Part shown: one piece after another, positions 25,219-33,878 of the stretch
How positions within the stretch are numbered: position 1 is the stretch's first letter
Layout of the letters: each line of letters starts with the position of its first letter
Assembly (NCBI RefSeq): GCF_023228165.1
Contig: NZ_JALOBS010000009.1
Span: 1 to 64,000, forward strand
Source: Methylomonas sp.
GTDB taxonomy: Bacteria > Pseudomonadota > Gammaproteobacteria > Methylococcales > Methylomonadaceae
Direction: 5' to 3'
DNA length: 64,000 nucleotides
The notes under the pieces: generated by a model
What the model was told of the DNA's origin: nothing
The model's input: only the letters and a program-made list of their open reading frames with translations
Database searches by the model: none
Program-made: the position numbers and the translations under genes

Positions 25219-25719
25219 TCATGACAGACGCTTTTCAGCAACTTGAATGTCGAATAGTGGCCGATCCGAGGCGTTCAAAATCTGGCCGGGTTTATATCGG
25301 AATGGGTGGCGGTTTTGCGATTGGAATACCCTGTGGTTTTGGTATCGGAATTTCTGGCAGTTTTGATCAGAAAACGCACACATCAAGCTGACTTTGTTAA
25401 TCGGCCGGTATGCGCAAGAATGGCATCTGCGCGACAATCCCAAAACCTCCCAGGCCGCGACTATCAAAACATGGAAAGCATACTGGCCGGGCATTATGGC
25501 GTTACCCCCCAGCCCACGCAACAATCGCAGGTTAAAGCCTTCCCCTGGTTCGAAGAGGATGTTGTTCCAGTCTTGCGCGCCGAAATAACCGGTATAGTCG
25601 GCCGGTAAACCTCTATCAAACCAAGCGAAATTATCCGTATACCGTAACCGGCATCCGCCCTCCGCTAAATACCAAACATCGCGCAGCCGTTTGCCGCCGC
25701 ATGTATACTTGCGAGGTTT
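25219..25719 (-). other. Start-less open frame, possible gene remnant
   Basis: The minus-strand frame is open for 167 codons without a usable ATG or GTG near its beginning. The predicted peptide is protein-like (RLRDVWYLAEGGCRLRY, then LPADYTGYFGAQDWNNILF and EPGEGFNLRLL) in its first 90 residues, then becomes low quality. I do not recognise a family. It could be the truncated end of a transferred gene or a chance frame. Confidence 0.25.
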
Positions 25720-25816
25720 CTATAGAAAGCAACAACACCTTGCCGAATGGTATTATGCCGGGCTTCACGGCCCGGCAATGCCGGATACTTTATGGTAATA
25801 GACCCAAGGACAGCGC

Positions 25817-26284
25817 ATGGATAAAAATGCCAAACCAGCCTCTTCCGGCTCTACGCCAGCCATACTCAGATATAACCGCGCCGGTTTTTTCGTTTTGGGC
25901 GTTTTACCCGCCGTGAATGCTATCGGCCTGCTTCTGTATGGACTGGGCATTGCGACCCATGGCACGGGCGGCGCGGCGCGTTCCCTGCCTGTGCTGATTG
26001 TGTTGGCTATCTTGTGCCTGTTGGTGTCGATGTTCGCCGGCATTAAGAGAGGCCACGACCTGGGCTGGTCCAGCTGGCTAACAGCACTCGCTTACGTGTT
26101 TACCCTGGGCATGGGGCCGGTCGCTGTGCTGCTGATTGCTTACTTTGCCTGCGCCAAAGGCTTGCCGGCCGAGAATGAATATGGCCAGCCCCCCCCACCG
26201 GGATCTTTCAGCGCATGGTTCTGGGCACTATTTGTAATTATCTGTTCCTGGTTCGCCCTGGCAACTGCGGGCCGTATTCTCTAG
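25817..26284 (+). CDS. DUF805 family membrane protein
   Basis: A 155-aa inner-membrane protein with four hydrophobic segments and the DUF805 signature KRGHDLGWSSWL (about residues 74-85). The function of the family is unknown. It has an (A/C)8 run (PPPP) in a cytoplasmic loop. No operon partner is evident. Confidence 0.75.
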   Translation: MDKNAKPASSGSTPAILRYNRAGFFVLGVLPAVNAIGLLLYGLGIATHGTGGAARSLPVLIVLAILCLLVSMFAGIKRGHDLGWSSWLTALAYVFTLGMGPVAVLLIAYFACAKGLPAENEYGQPPPPGSFSAWFWALFVIICSWFALATAGRIL

Positions 26285-26340
26285 CAAAGCGATAAGATCA
26301 TACAAACCCCAACCAGAAACTTAAAAAAGACGGAGGCAAA

Positions 26341-26997
26341 ATGAGCGAAATTTACGGCGAGCAGCACCGACTGTTACAACAACAATTTGAATCCACAAAA
26401 TTGGCGGACAGAGTTAAAGAGCTGATTGTGTTACCGGAAATAAGCGCTGAACATAAAGCGTTTATCGAAAGCCGGGACATGTTTTTTCTGACCACCATAG
26501 ACCATCGCGGCTACCCTACCTGTTCCTATAAGGGAGGGTCACCGGGCTTTATTAAAGTACTGGACGATAAAACCCTGGCTTTTCCAAGTTACGACGGCAA
26601 CGGCATGTTTTTATCGATGGGTAATATCGAGGCCAATAACAAAATCGGCATGTTATTGATCGATTTTGAAACTCCGCACCGGGTAAGAATACACGGCACC
26701 GCCGGCATCGATAAACAAGATCCGCTAATCCGGGAATTTCCCGGAGCAACCTTGCTTGTGCGTGTGCTCATCACGGAAATTTTCGTCAATTGTCCGCGTT
26801 ATATTCATAAATACCAACGTATAGAAAGCTCAAAATACACCCCCAAGGCCGACTTCGAAGCGCCGTTACCCCCACAATGGAAACGCATAGACGCCGTACA
26901 GGATGTGTTATCCGAGCAGGAACAAGCAATGGTAAAGCAACAAGGAACGATCACACCTGAAGAATACGGCGAATTGATCCTGAAGGGTCAAGCCTGA
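26341..26997 (+). CDS. Pyridoxamine 5'-phosphate oxidase-fold protein
   Basis: A 218-aa flavin-binding split-barrel protein. RDMFFLTTIDHRGYPTCSYKGG (residues about 46-67), FPSYDGNGMFLSMGNIEAN and IGMLLIDFE are the usual strands and FMN-contact loop of the family. It lacks the substrate residues of true PdxH, and similar proteins act as flavin- or F420-type reductases; substrate unknown. It has a strong ribosome binding site (GGAGG). Confidence 0.82.
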   Translation: MSEIYGEQHRLLQQQFESTKLADRVKELIVLPEISAEHKAFIESRDMFFLTTIDHRGYPTCSYKGGSPGFIKVLDDKTLAFPSYDGNGMFLSMGNIEANNKIGMLLIDFETPHRVRIHGTAGIDKQDPLIREFPGATLLVRVLITEIFVNCPRYIHKYQRIESSKYTPKADFEAPLPPQWKRIDAVQDVLSEQEQAMVKQQGTITPEEYGELILKGQA

Positions 26998-27058
26998 CAG
27001 TCATGTTTTCTGGCCGGATATTGTCCGATATACGGCTTAAAAGAGCCGTGGGAATTAT

Positions 27059-27379
27059 ATGGCTACACTAACGCCGTTTCTATTTCCGTTACTGGCTAAT
27101 TTATGGGGCATCTATCTGGTGTTGAGACAGAAACGCCCGGCCATTTTCAGCGTGTTGTTAACCAATCTGGCCGGTTCCCTGCTGTTTGGTTTATCCGTGT
27201 CCATTCGGGTTTGGTGTTGCGCCACGGATACGGATTGGTGGTTAATGCCGCTGTTGTTAGCACCCTTGGAATATTGGCAGCGGTTTGGAATAGCCATAAT
27301 CTCGCTTTCAGCGCTTCTGGCTGGCTGGTCAAAAATCCGTAAAACCCGGAAGCACTTATCATCTTCGCTAAGACCATAA
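27059..27379 (+). CDS. Small hypothetical membrane protein
   Basis: A 106-aa protein with three hydrophobic segments (about 5-22, 28-50, 70-90) and a basic C-terminus. No family recognised. It starts with ATG preceded by GGGA and lies 61 bases after the PNPOx-fold gene on the same strand. Confidence 0.55.
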   Translation: MATLTPFLFPLLANLWGIYLVLRQKRPAIFSVLLTNLAGSLLFGLSVSIRVWCCATDTDWWLMPLLLAPLEYWQRFGIAIISLSALLAGWSKIRKTRKHLSSSLRP

Positions 27380-27614
27380 CAAATCCCGTTCAAGCCATCG
27401 CTTTCCGCCGTTTAAGCGGGATTTTGCTTGCGCCCCGCCAAAAGCGATTATCTTGACGGGTGCTACCGTTATGGTCAAAGCCCAAACATCACGTAACCAC
27501 TTAGGACTGCAACGCTCAAACTGAATACCTTAAGTTTATCCAGCCAAGATTTCTCGCCCCAGTAATAAAGCATGCTGGCTTTTTTGCGCAGTAAAAATTT
27601 GGCAGCCGTTTGAC

Positions 27615-28026
27615 AGCTCGTGGACCCGCTTGGACGACGCGAAATCCCCGGCGATCGAACGTTACCGCGATCACGGCACCCACGAACAATTCCACTCCGA
27701 ATTCAAGACCGACCTCGACCTGGAACGCTTGCCATCCGGCAAATTCGACACCCAACGACGTCATCCTGCGCTTGGGCATGCCGGCTTGCAACTGCCTGCG
27801 GTTACTCGGTCAATTAGGTTTACTCGGCAACTTGGTGCCGATCCGAAATCCGGCCAAGCGGCGGCGGATCAGAACAGTGTTACAGAAAATCATGCACCGT
27901 GCCGCGCAGGTCATCCACCAAGCAAGACAATGGTGGCTGGATTTGGGGCAAGCATCGCCGGTTGCCAGGCTGTTTGAGTATTTGCAGCAACGTTTGCTGG
28001 TGCAGCCAAAAGCCGCACCAAAATAA
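27615..28026 (+). pseudogene. IS1380-family transposase remnant
   Basis: The C-terminal third of an IS1380-type transposase. The first frame gives ERYRDHGTHEQFHSEFKTDL and LERLPSGKFDT, which hold the conserved ending with the catalytic Glu. One extra C near 27750 (CACCC) shifts the rest to another frame: NDVILRLGMPACNCLRLLGQ and, further on, QWWLDLGQASPVARLFEY. The N-terminal two thirds are missing, so it is dead. Confidence 0.8.
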
Positions 28027-28243
28027 ACGCCGGCGAAAATACCGTGTTCCACGTACTCGCCATCCCTGCCGATCAAGCCGGGTTGCCAAGCATTTGCCAG
28101 TTGTCGGCCAAACGTGCAAAAAATACGATGATACAAGGTGGTGTTAGGTTTTTTTAGGATAAATCGACGGTAGGCCGCTAAAAACAACCCGATGATGGTC
28201 CGGTTAACCGAAAAAAAATGCGCTTATGCGTAGTCGGGGGCAA

Positions 28244-28447
28244 TTAGGCTACCGGCAGCACGGATTCAGGATAAAAATCAGTATCTTTCGTGACAATTAC
28301 AAAACCCTGATCTTTCGCAAATTTCTAAATGGTTCTGTCATCGACATTTTCTAAATTCAATAAGGCGACCTGCGAACTTCCGGGAAAAGCATCTTGCAAA
28401 CAAGGAATTACTCGCCGAGACAAATACTCATCAAGCAGCAGCTTCAT
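28244..28447 (-). pseudogene. DUF5615-type toxin remnant
   Basis: The frame begins MKLLLDEYLSRRVIPCLQDA and continues SSQVALLNLENVDDRTI, clearly a DUF5615 PIN-like toxin. It then meets a TAG where the family has Trp. Homology continues in frame (KFAKDQGFVIVTKDTDFY) to a TAA about 20 residues early. The start overlaps the stop of the antitoxin gene by one base (TAATG), as in intact toxin-antitoxin pairs. Confidence 0.7.
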
Positions 28448-28673
28448 TAAACTATCGCAGACAAACTATGCCCTCGATTGGTTACAAACGCCAAACAAGC
28501 CCGGATATCTTTCTCTTCCAACTCAGGAAAATCCTCCAATATCTCGGCTTCACCCATCCCATCGGCCAACCATCCCAATCCGTTGTAAACGGTAATTCTG
28601 AGTCCCCGAACGCAAGGTTTACCTCTCCTTTGTCCGGGCTCCAATGTAATATATCGCAGTAATCAATCGCCAT
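28447..28673 (-). pseudogene. DUF433 antitoxin, frameshifted
   Basis: The natural start MAIDYCDIL is in one frame. One base is missing before the conserved EPGQRRGKPCVRGLRITVY, which continues in another frame through GMGEAEILEDFPELEEKDIR. Apart from this frameshift the antitoxin is full length. A single-base sequencing error cannot be excluded, but the partner toxin is also broken. Confidence 0.7.
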
Positions 28674-28733
28674 CGTAACGCCCTCAACGATTCATAACGG
28701 ACCAGGATACATGCGATTTGTACTCCACAGCGA

Positions 28734-30173
28734 CTAACCTCTCAACTTCCCTATCAACATCTTATTCACTTCCCCAGGATTGGCCTTGCCCTGAGTTTCC
28801 TTCATAACCTGACCGACCAGCGCCATCAGCGCCTTATCCTTACCGGACAAAAATTGTTCGACAGGAACCGGGTTGGCTGCAATCACTTTGTCGACTATGG
28901 CTTCAATCGCGCCGGTGTCGGTGATTTGTTTCAAGCCTTCCTGCTCGATGATCTCATCTGCGGTGGCGGTACCGTTCCATAATTTATCGAACACCTGTTT
29001 GGCGATTTTGCCGGAGATGGTGTTGTCGGCGATACGTTTTAACAGACCGGCCAGACGCTCGGCGTTGACCGGGCAATCGCCGATTTCCAGGCCTGCTTTG
29101 TTCAAGGCGCCCAATACGTCGCCGGTCATCCAGTTGCCTGCCAGCTTGGCTTCGCCGCCGGATTCGGCCACCACTTGCTCGTAAAAATCCGCCAGTTCGC
29201 GCGACGAAGTCAAAGTCGCGGCACTTTCCAGATCCAGACTGTATTGCTCTAGGAAACGCTGTTTCTTGGTTTCCGGCAATTCCGGTAACGTGGCGCGAAT
29301 TTCATCCTTGAGCGATTCTTCAATTTCCACCGGCAATAAATCGGGATCGGGGAAGTAACGGTAGTCATTGGCTTCTTCCTTGCTGCGCATCGAACGGGTT
29401 TCGTCTTTGTTGGCATCGTAAAGCCGGGTTTCCTGCACGACTGTGCCGCCGGCTTCGATCACCTCGATTTGCCGCTCGATTTCGTGATTGATGGCTTTTT
29501 CGACGAATTTAAACGAGTTGATATTCTTGATTTCGGCACGGGTACCGAATTCTTGTTGGCCTTTGGGGCGCACCGAAACATTGGCGTCGCAACGGAATGA
29601 GCCTTCCTGCATATTGCCGTCGCAGATTTCCAGGTAGCGCACCAGTTCGTGCAACTTGCGCATGTAAGCCACGGCCTCCTTGGCGGAACGCATATCCGGC
29701 TCGGAAACGATTTCCAGCAGCGGTGTGCCCGCGCGGTTCAGGTCGATACCGGTCAGGCCGTGAAAATCTTCATGCAGCGATTTGCCGGCATCTTCTTCTA
29801 AATGGGCGCGGGTAATACCGATGCGTTTGCCGACGCCGTCGACATCGATATCCAGATGACCGTTGCCCACGATGGGCAACTCAAACTGGCTGATCTGATA
29901 GCCCTTCGGCAGGTCCGGGTAAAAATAATTTTTCCGGGCGAACACCGAATGCGGAGCGATTTTAGCGTCGATGGCCAACCCGAAGGTAACGGCCTTGCGC
30001 ACCGCATCTTTATTCAATACCGGCAACACGCCTGGTAAACCCAGGTCGACCGCGCAGGCCTGGGTATTGGGCTCCGCGCCATAAGCCGTGGCCGCGCCGG
30101 AAAAAATTTTGGATTTGGTGGATAGTTGAGTATGGATTTCCAGGCCGATGACGGCTTCCCATTGTGAGTTCAT
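28734..30173 (-). CDS. gatB: Asp/Glu-tRNA amidotransferase subunit B
   Basis: A 479-aa protein of normal length. It starts WEAVIGLEIHTQLST, has the Mg/kinase-like core (EEDAGKSLH, LNRAGTPLLEIV, RCDANVSVRP) and ends with the YqeY-like tail (GKANPGEVNKMLIGKL). GatCAB converts Glu-tRNA(Gln) and Asp-tRNA(Asn) to the amide forms. It is separated from gatA by an unrelated Uma2-family gene. Confidence 0.97.
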   Translation of the reverse strand: MNSQWEAVIGLEIHTQLSTKSKIFSGAATAYGAEPNTQACAVDLGLPGVLPVLNKDAVRKAVTFGLAIDAKIAPHSVFARKNYFYPDLPKGYQISQFELPIVGNGHLDIDVDGVGKRIGITRAHLEEDAGKSLHEDFHGLTGIDLNRAGTPLLEIVSEPDMRSAKEAVAYMRKLHELVRYLEICDGNMQEGSFRCDANVSVRPKGQQEFGTRAEIKNINSFKFVEKAINHEIERQIEVIEAGGTVVQETRLYDANKDETRSMRSKEEANDYRYFPDPDLLPVEIEESLKDEIRATLPELPETKKQRFLEQYSLDLESAATLTSSRELADFYEQVVAESGGEAKLAGNWMTGDVLGALNKAGLEIGDCPVNAERLAGLLKRIADNTISGKIAKQVFDKLWNGTATADEIIEQEGLKQITDTGAIEAIVDKVIAANPVPVEQFLSGKDKALMALVGQVMKETQGKANPGEVNKMLIGKLRG

Positions 30174-30192
30174 GCTTGGTTTCCTTTATAGC

Positions 30193-30795
30193 TTATTCGG
30201 CAAAAACGTCGTTCAGATCGATTTGCAGGTCGGGGAATAAATGCGGAATGGCGATTTCGTTGCCGGGATACAGTGCGCGCAATTGGTATTTTCCGTACTG
30301 GTCCAGCACGAATTGCTGGACAATTTGTTCGTACGGGAATACTAGCCAATATTCGCTGACCCCGCTTTCTTCATACAAACCAAATTTCAAGCGCACTTCT
30401 TTCCGGCCATTACCCGGCGACAAGACTTCAATAATCCAGTCCGGCGCGCCGTCACAGCCTTGTTCAGTCAGTTTGTCCTTGTCGCAGATCACGCATAGAT
30501 CGGGCTGTACGACACTCAATGCTTCGCCATTTTTAAGTCGTGATTTGCGGCGGTCATACAACTTAACGTCGAAGGGGGCGACAAATAACTGACAACTTTT
30601 GCGTTTAAAGTGGTTGCCCAAACTTAGCGACATGTTAAGCGATATGCGTTGATGCTTAAGGTTTGGCGCGGGCGACATCGCCATGATCTTGCCCTTGATC
30701 AACTCGACCGATTCTTCGAGTTGCCAAGTTAAATAATCGGCATAGCTGTAAGTGCCGTCGGGGTCCAGTTGCGATAATTGCGTGATAGGCGCCAT
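30193..30795 (-). CDS. Uma2 family protein (DUF820, PD-(D/E)XK fold)
   Basis: A 200-aa protein of the Uma2/DUF820 family. VDLIKG-like start (VELIKGKIMAMSPAP), PDLCVICD, and the nuclease-like core PDWIIEVLSPGN with E-V-x-L-K further on and SEYWLVFP. The family has a restriction-endonuclease fold and unknown function, and is abundant in cyanobacteria and accessory DNA. It sits inside gatCAB with 13 bases to gatA and 19 to gatB, in the same direction, so it is probably transcribed with them. Confidence 0.85.
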   Translation of the reverse strand: MAPITQLSQLDPDGTYSYADYLTWQLEESVELIKGKIMAMSPAPNLKHQRISLNMSLSLGNHFKRKSCQLFVAPFDVKLYDRRKSRLKNGEALSVVQPDLCVICDKDKLTEQGCDGAPDWIIEVLSPGNGRKEVRLKFGLYEESGVSEYWLVFPYEQIVQQFVLDQYGKYQLRALYPGNEIAIPHLFPDLQIDLNDVFAE

Positions 30796-30808
30796 ATTGC
30801 CTCCCGTG

Positions 30809-32260
30809 TTATTCGAAGCCTTTTGGTATTTGCAAATGCCAACCGGTGACTTGCTGATAGCGGTGACCGATATTCAACAGCTTAGGTTCGCTGAAATAAT
30901 TACCGATTACCTGCAAACCGACCGGCATGTCGTCGAAAAATCCGGCCGGAATCGACATGGCCGGCAATCCGGCTAGATTGATGGCGATGGTGTAAATATC
31001 TTCCAAATACATCTGGATGGGGTCGCTGGTTTTTTCGCCTATCCTAAACGCAGTGCCGGGCGACACCGGCCCCATCAACACATCCACTTCGGACAATGCC
31101 CGTTTGAAATCGTCGCTGATTAGGCGGCGCACTTGTTGCGCTTTTAAATAGTAAGCATCGTAGTAACCGGCGGACAACGCATAAGTACCCATTAAAATCC
31201 GCCGTTTGACTTCGGCGCCGAAGGCTTCGCCGCGCGAGCGGGTGTATAGGTCGGCCAGGTCCTGCGGACTCTGGCAACGATAGCCGAATCTGACGCCGTC
31301 ATAGCGGGACAAATTGGACGAACATTCCGCCGAGGCGATCACGTAGTAAGCCGGAATCGCCAATTTCAGGTTGGGCATGGAAACCTCTTTGATTTCCGCA
31401 CCCATTTTTTGATATTCAGCGATTGCCGTCTGAATCACTGCGGCGATATTGCCATCCAGCTGATCGGTGAAAAATTCCTTGGGCAAACCGATTTTCAAAC
31501 CTTGCAGGCTATCGTTAAGGCCCGCGCTATAATCCGGCACCGGCTGATCTACGCTGGTGGAATCCTTGCTATCGAACCCGGCCATGACCTGCATCATTAG
31601 CGCCGCATCTTCCGCGTTGCGGGCCATCGGGCCGCCTTGATCCAGACTGGACGCATAAGCGATCATGCCGTAGCGGGACACCCGGCCGTAGGTTGGTTTT
31701 AAACCGGTGATGCCGCAAAAGGCCGCCGGCTGGCGGATGGAGCCGCCGGTATCGGTGCCGGTGGCGACAGGGGTCAGACGCGCCGCCACCGCAACGGCCG
31801 AACCGCCCGATGATCCGCCGGACACGCAACAGGTATCCCATGGATTATGCGCCACACCGTAAAAACTGGTTTCATTGGATGAGCCCATGGCGAACTCGTC
31901 CATATTCAATTTGCCCAACATCACGCTGCCGGCCCGTTCGAATTTTTCAACCACCGTGGCGCTATAAGGCGCGATAAAGTTATCCAGCATTTTTGACCCG
32001 CAGCTGGTTTTGGTGCCTAGGGTGCAGAAAATATCTTTCTGCGCCACCGGAATTCCGGTTAACGGCGCGGCCTGGCCGGTCGCCAATAATTGATCGGCTG
32101 CATGCGCTTGCCGTATTGCGCCGTCTTCACAAACCGTGATAAAAGCGTTCAACGTTTCGTGCCGGCCAATCCGGCCCAAGAATGTCTGGGTCAATTCGAC
32201 ACTGGAAAATTGTTTGCTGCGCAGCCCGGCTGCCAATTCGGTTAAGGTTTTGTTATGCAT
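30809..32260 (-). CDS. gatA: Asp/Glu-tRNA amidotransferase subunit A
   Basis: A 483-aa amidase-signature enzyme, normal length. The catalytic Lys is in PVAQKDIF, the cis-Ser in the CCVSGGSSGGSAVAVAA loop and the nucleophile Ser in TDTGGSIRQPAAFCG. It releases ammonia from glutamine for GatB. It lies 8 bases downstream of gatC. Confidence 0.97.
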   Translation of the reverse strand: MHNKTLTELAAGLRSKQFSSVELTQTFLGRIGRHETLNAFITVCEDGAIRQAHAADQLLATGQAAPLTGIPVAQKDIFCTLGTKTSCGSKMLDNFIAPYSATVVEKFERAGSVMLGKLNMDEFAMGSSNETSFYGVAHNPWDTCCVSGGSSGGSAVAVAARLTPVATGTDTGGSIRQPAAFCGITGLKPTYGRVSRYGMIAYASSLDQGGPMARNAEDAALMMQVMAGFDSKDSTSVDQPVPDYSAGLNDSLQGLKIGLPKEFFTDQLDGNIAAVIQTAIAEYQKMGAEIKEVSMPNLKLAIPAYYVIASAECSSNLSRYDGVRFGYRCQSPQDLADLYTRSRGEAFGAEVKRRILMGTYALSAGYYDAYYLKAQQVRRLISDDFKRALSEVDVLMGPVSPGTAFRIGEKTSDPIQMYLEDIYTIAINLAGLPAMSIPAGFFDDMPVGLQVIGNYFSEPKLLNIGHRYQQVTGWHLQIPKGFE

Positions 32261-32268
32261 AATCGTCT

Positions 32269-32559
32269 TTAATCGATGACTTTAGGTACTAAATAGAGTC
32301 CCGCTTCGGTCTGCGGAGCAACGGATTGGAAACGGTCACGCTGATCCGTTTCGGTCACCACATCCTCGCGCAGCCGTTGCATTTGATCCAGGGGATGGGC
32401 CATGGGCGCCACACCGGCGGTATCTGCCTGCCCCATCTGCGTCATCAAATCCAGCATGCTGGATAAATCATTGGCATAGCTTTCAATTTGTTGGTCTTCA
32501 ATGCCCAACCTGGCAAGGTGGGCGATTTTTTTCACGTCACTGGCCGTCAACGACATCAT
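32269..32559 (-). CDS. gatC: Asp/Glu-tRNA amidotransferase subunit C
   Basis: A 96-aa protein, typical for GatC. ASDVKKIAHLARLGI at the start and the central PMAHPLDQMQRLREDVVTE are family hallmarks. First gene of the gat operon, divergent from mreB. Confidence 0.95.
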   Translation of the reverse strand: MMSLTASDVKKIAHLARLGIEDQQIESYANDLSSMLDLMTQMGQADTAGVAPMAHPLDQMQRLREDVVTETDQRDRFQSVAPQTEAGLYLVPKVID

Positions 32560-32661
32560 TAAGCTCCATGTTGAGTAATGTAAATATGATACTTTATATC
32601 TTGCCCTACTGCCCGCTTGATTGATAAAGTAGCGGGATTTTCTGTGCGCTTTGGTGTAATC

Positions 32662-33705
32662 ATGTTCAAACGAATTCGCGGCCTCTTTTCTAACGACTTA
32701 TCGATCGATTTGGGTACGGCAAACACCCTTATTTATGTTCCAGGCCAAGGAATCGTGCTAAACGAACCTTCCGTGGTGGCTATTAAGGAAGATAAAATCC
32801 GCGGACAAAAAACTATTGCGGCAATCGGTTCCGAAGCAAAAAGCATGCTGGGCCGTACGCCCGGCAACATTACCGCCATCCGGCCTTTAAAAGACGGCGT
32901 AATCGCGGATTTCGCGGTAACCGAACGCATGCTGCGGTATTTCATCAAAAAAGTGCATGAAAACAAATTGCTGCGTCCTAGCCCGCGCATTTTAATCTGC
33001 GTACCTTGCGGCTCCACCCAAGTGGAACGCCGCGCTATCCGCGAATCGGCTGCCATGGCCGGTGCGCGGGAAGTGTATTTAATTGAAGAACCCATGTCGG
33101 CCGCGGTGGGCGCGGGTCTGCCGGTCGATACGCCACACGGCTCCATGGTGTTGGATATTGGCGGCGGCACCTCGGAAGTGGCGGTTATTTCCCTAAACGG
33201 CATCGTCTATTCCGCATCGGTCCGCATCGGCGGCGACCGTTTCGATGACGCTATCATCAGTTATGTGCGCCGCAATTACGGCACCTTGATCGGCGAGGCC
33301 ACCGCGGAAAAAATCAAACACGAAATCGGTGCCGCCTATCCGGGTAGCGAAGTACGCGAAATGCAGGTGACCGGCCGCAATCTGGCCGAGGGCGTGCCGC
33401 GCAGCTTTTCCCTGAACAGCAACGAAATTTTGGAAGCCTTGCAGGAACCCCTATCCGGTATCGTCAGCGCCGTCAAAGTCGCTTTGGAACAAACCCCGCC
33501 GGAATTGGGCGCGGACGTAGCCAGCCAAGGCATTGTGCTAACCGGCGGCGGCGCCCTGTTAAAAGATATCGACCGTCTGATTGCCGAGGAAACCGGCCTG
33601 CCGGTGTTTATCGCCGACGATCCATTGACCTGCGTCGCCAGAGGCGGCGGTATGGTGTTGGAAATGCTGGATAAAAAAGGCGCCTCGGCGTTTTCCTTGG
33701 AATAA
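32662..33705 (+). CDS. mreB: Rod-shape determining protein MreB
   Basis: A 347-aa actin homologue with the phosphate-1 loop LSIDLGTANTLIY, the GGGTSEVAVIS phosphate-2 motif and LTGGGALLKDID. The frame opens at 32617, but the ATG at 32662 gives the normal MFKRIRGLFSND start. MreB filaments at the inner membrane guide lateral wall synthesis by the genes downstream. Confidence 0.97.
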   Translation: MFKRIRGLFSNDLSIDLGTANTLIYVPGQGIVLNEPSVVAIKEDKIRGQKTIAAIGSEAKSMLGRTPGNITAIRPLKDGVIADFAVTERMLRYFIKKVHENKLLRPSPRILICVPCGSTQVERRAIRESAAMAGAREVYLIEEPMSAAVGAGLPVDTPHGSMVLDIGGGTSEVAVISLNGIVYSASVRIGGDRFDDAIISYVRRNYGTLIGEATAEKIKHEIGAAYPGSEVREMQVTGRNLAEGVPRSFSLNSNEILEALQEPLSGIVSAVKVALEQTPPELGADVASQGIVLTGGGALLKDIDRLIAEETGLPVFIADDPLTCVARGGGMVLEMLDKKGASAFSLE

Positions 33706-33731
33706 ATTTAACGCCACTCAACATTCGGCAA

Positions 33732-33762
33732 CCCTGACAGCTCGGATTCCGAGCTGTCAGGG
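33732..33762 (+). terminator. Strong hairpin between mreB and mreC
   Basis: A perfect 14-bp stem starting CCCTGACAGCTCGG with a 3-nt loop, about 27 bases after the mreB stop. There is no U tract, so it may attenuate or protect the mreB message rather than end it. It would lower expression of the downstream wall genes relative to MreB. Confidence 0.55.
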
Positions 33763-33878
33763 TACGTTACGGCGGCGCCAACCGCTGACTTCGTTGCTGT
33801 GGTAGTATGGGCCATCTTTAATCGGCAGACACTTTTTAGCTGAGTTTGCCGCGTCATCATTATGCTTGAGGTTTTGCC

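Larger units (their letters stand above)
25026..25816. other. 791-bp stretch without a clear intact gene
   Basis: It holds the regulatory box at 25118-25146, a start-less minus-strand open frame (25219-25719, listed separately) and a GC-rich hairpin at 25756-25777 (TGCCGGGC, 6-nt loop, GCCCGGCA) shortly before the DUF805 gene. Overlapping plus-strand frames look like shadows. Confidence 0.5.

Noticed and set aside
25306..25608. Plus-strand frame upstream of the DUF805 gene
   Set aside because: Overlaps a minus-strand frame of better composition and has no recognisable motif.
33706..33878. A small RNA gene or tRNA between mreB and mreC
   Set aside because: Only a perfect hairpin is seen; no cloverleaf or separate promoter of quality.
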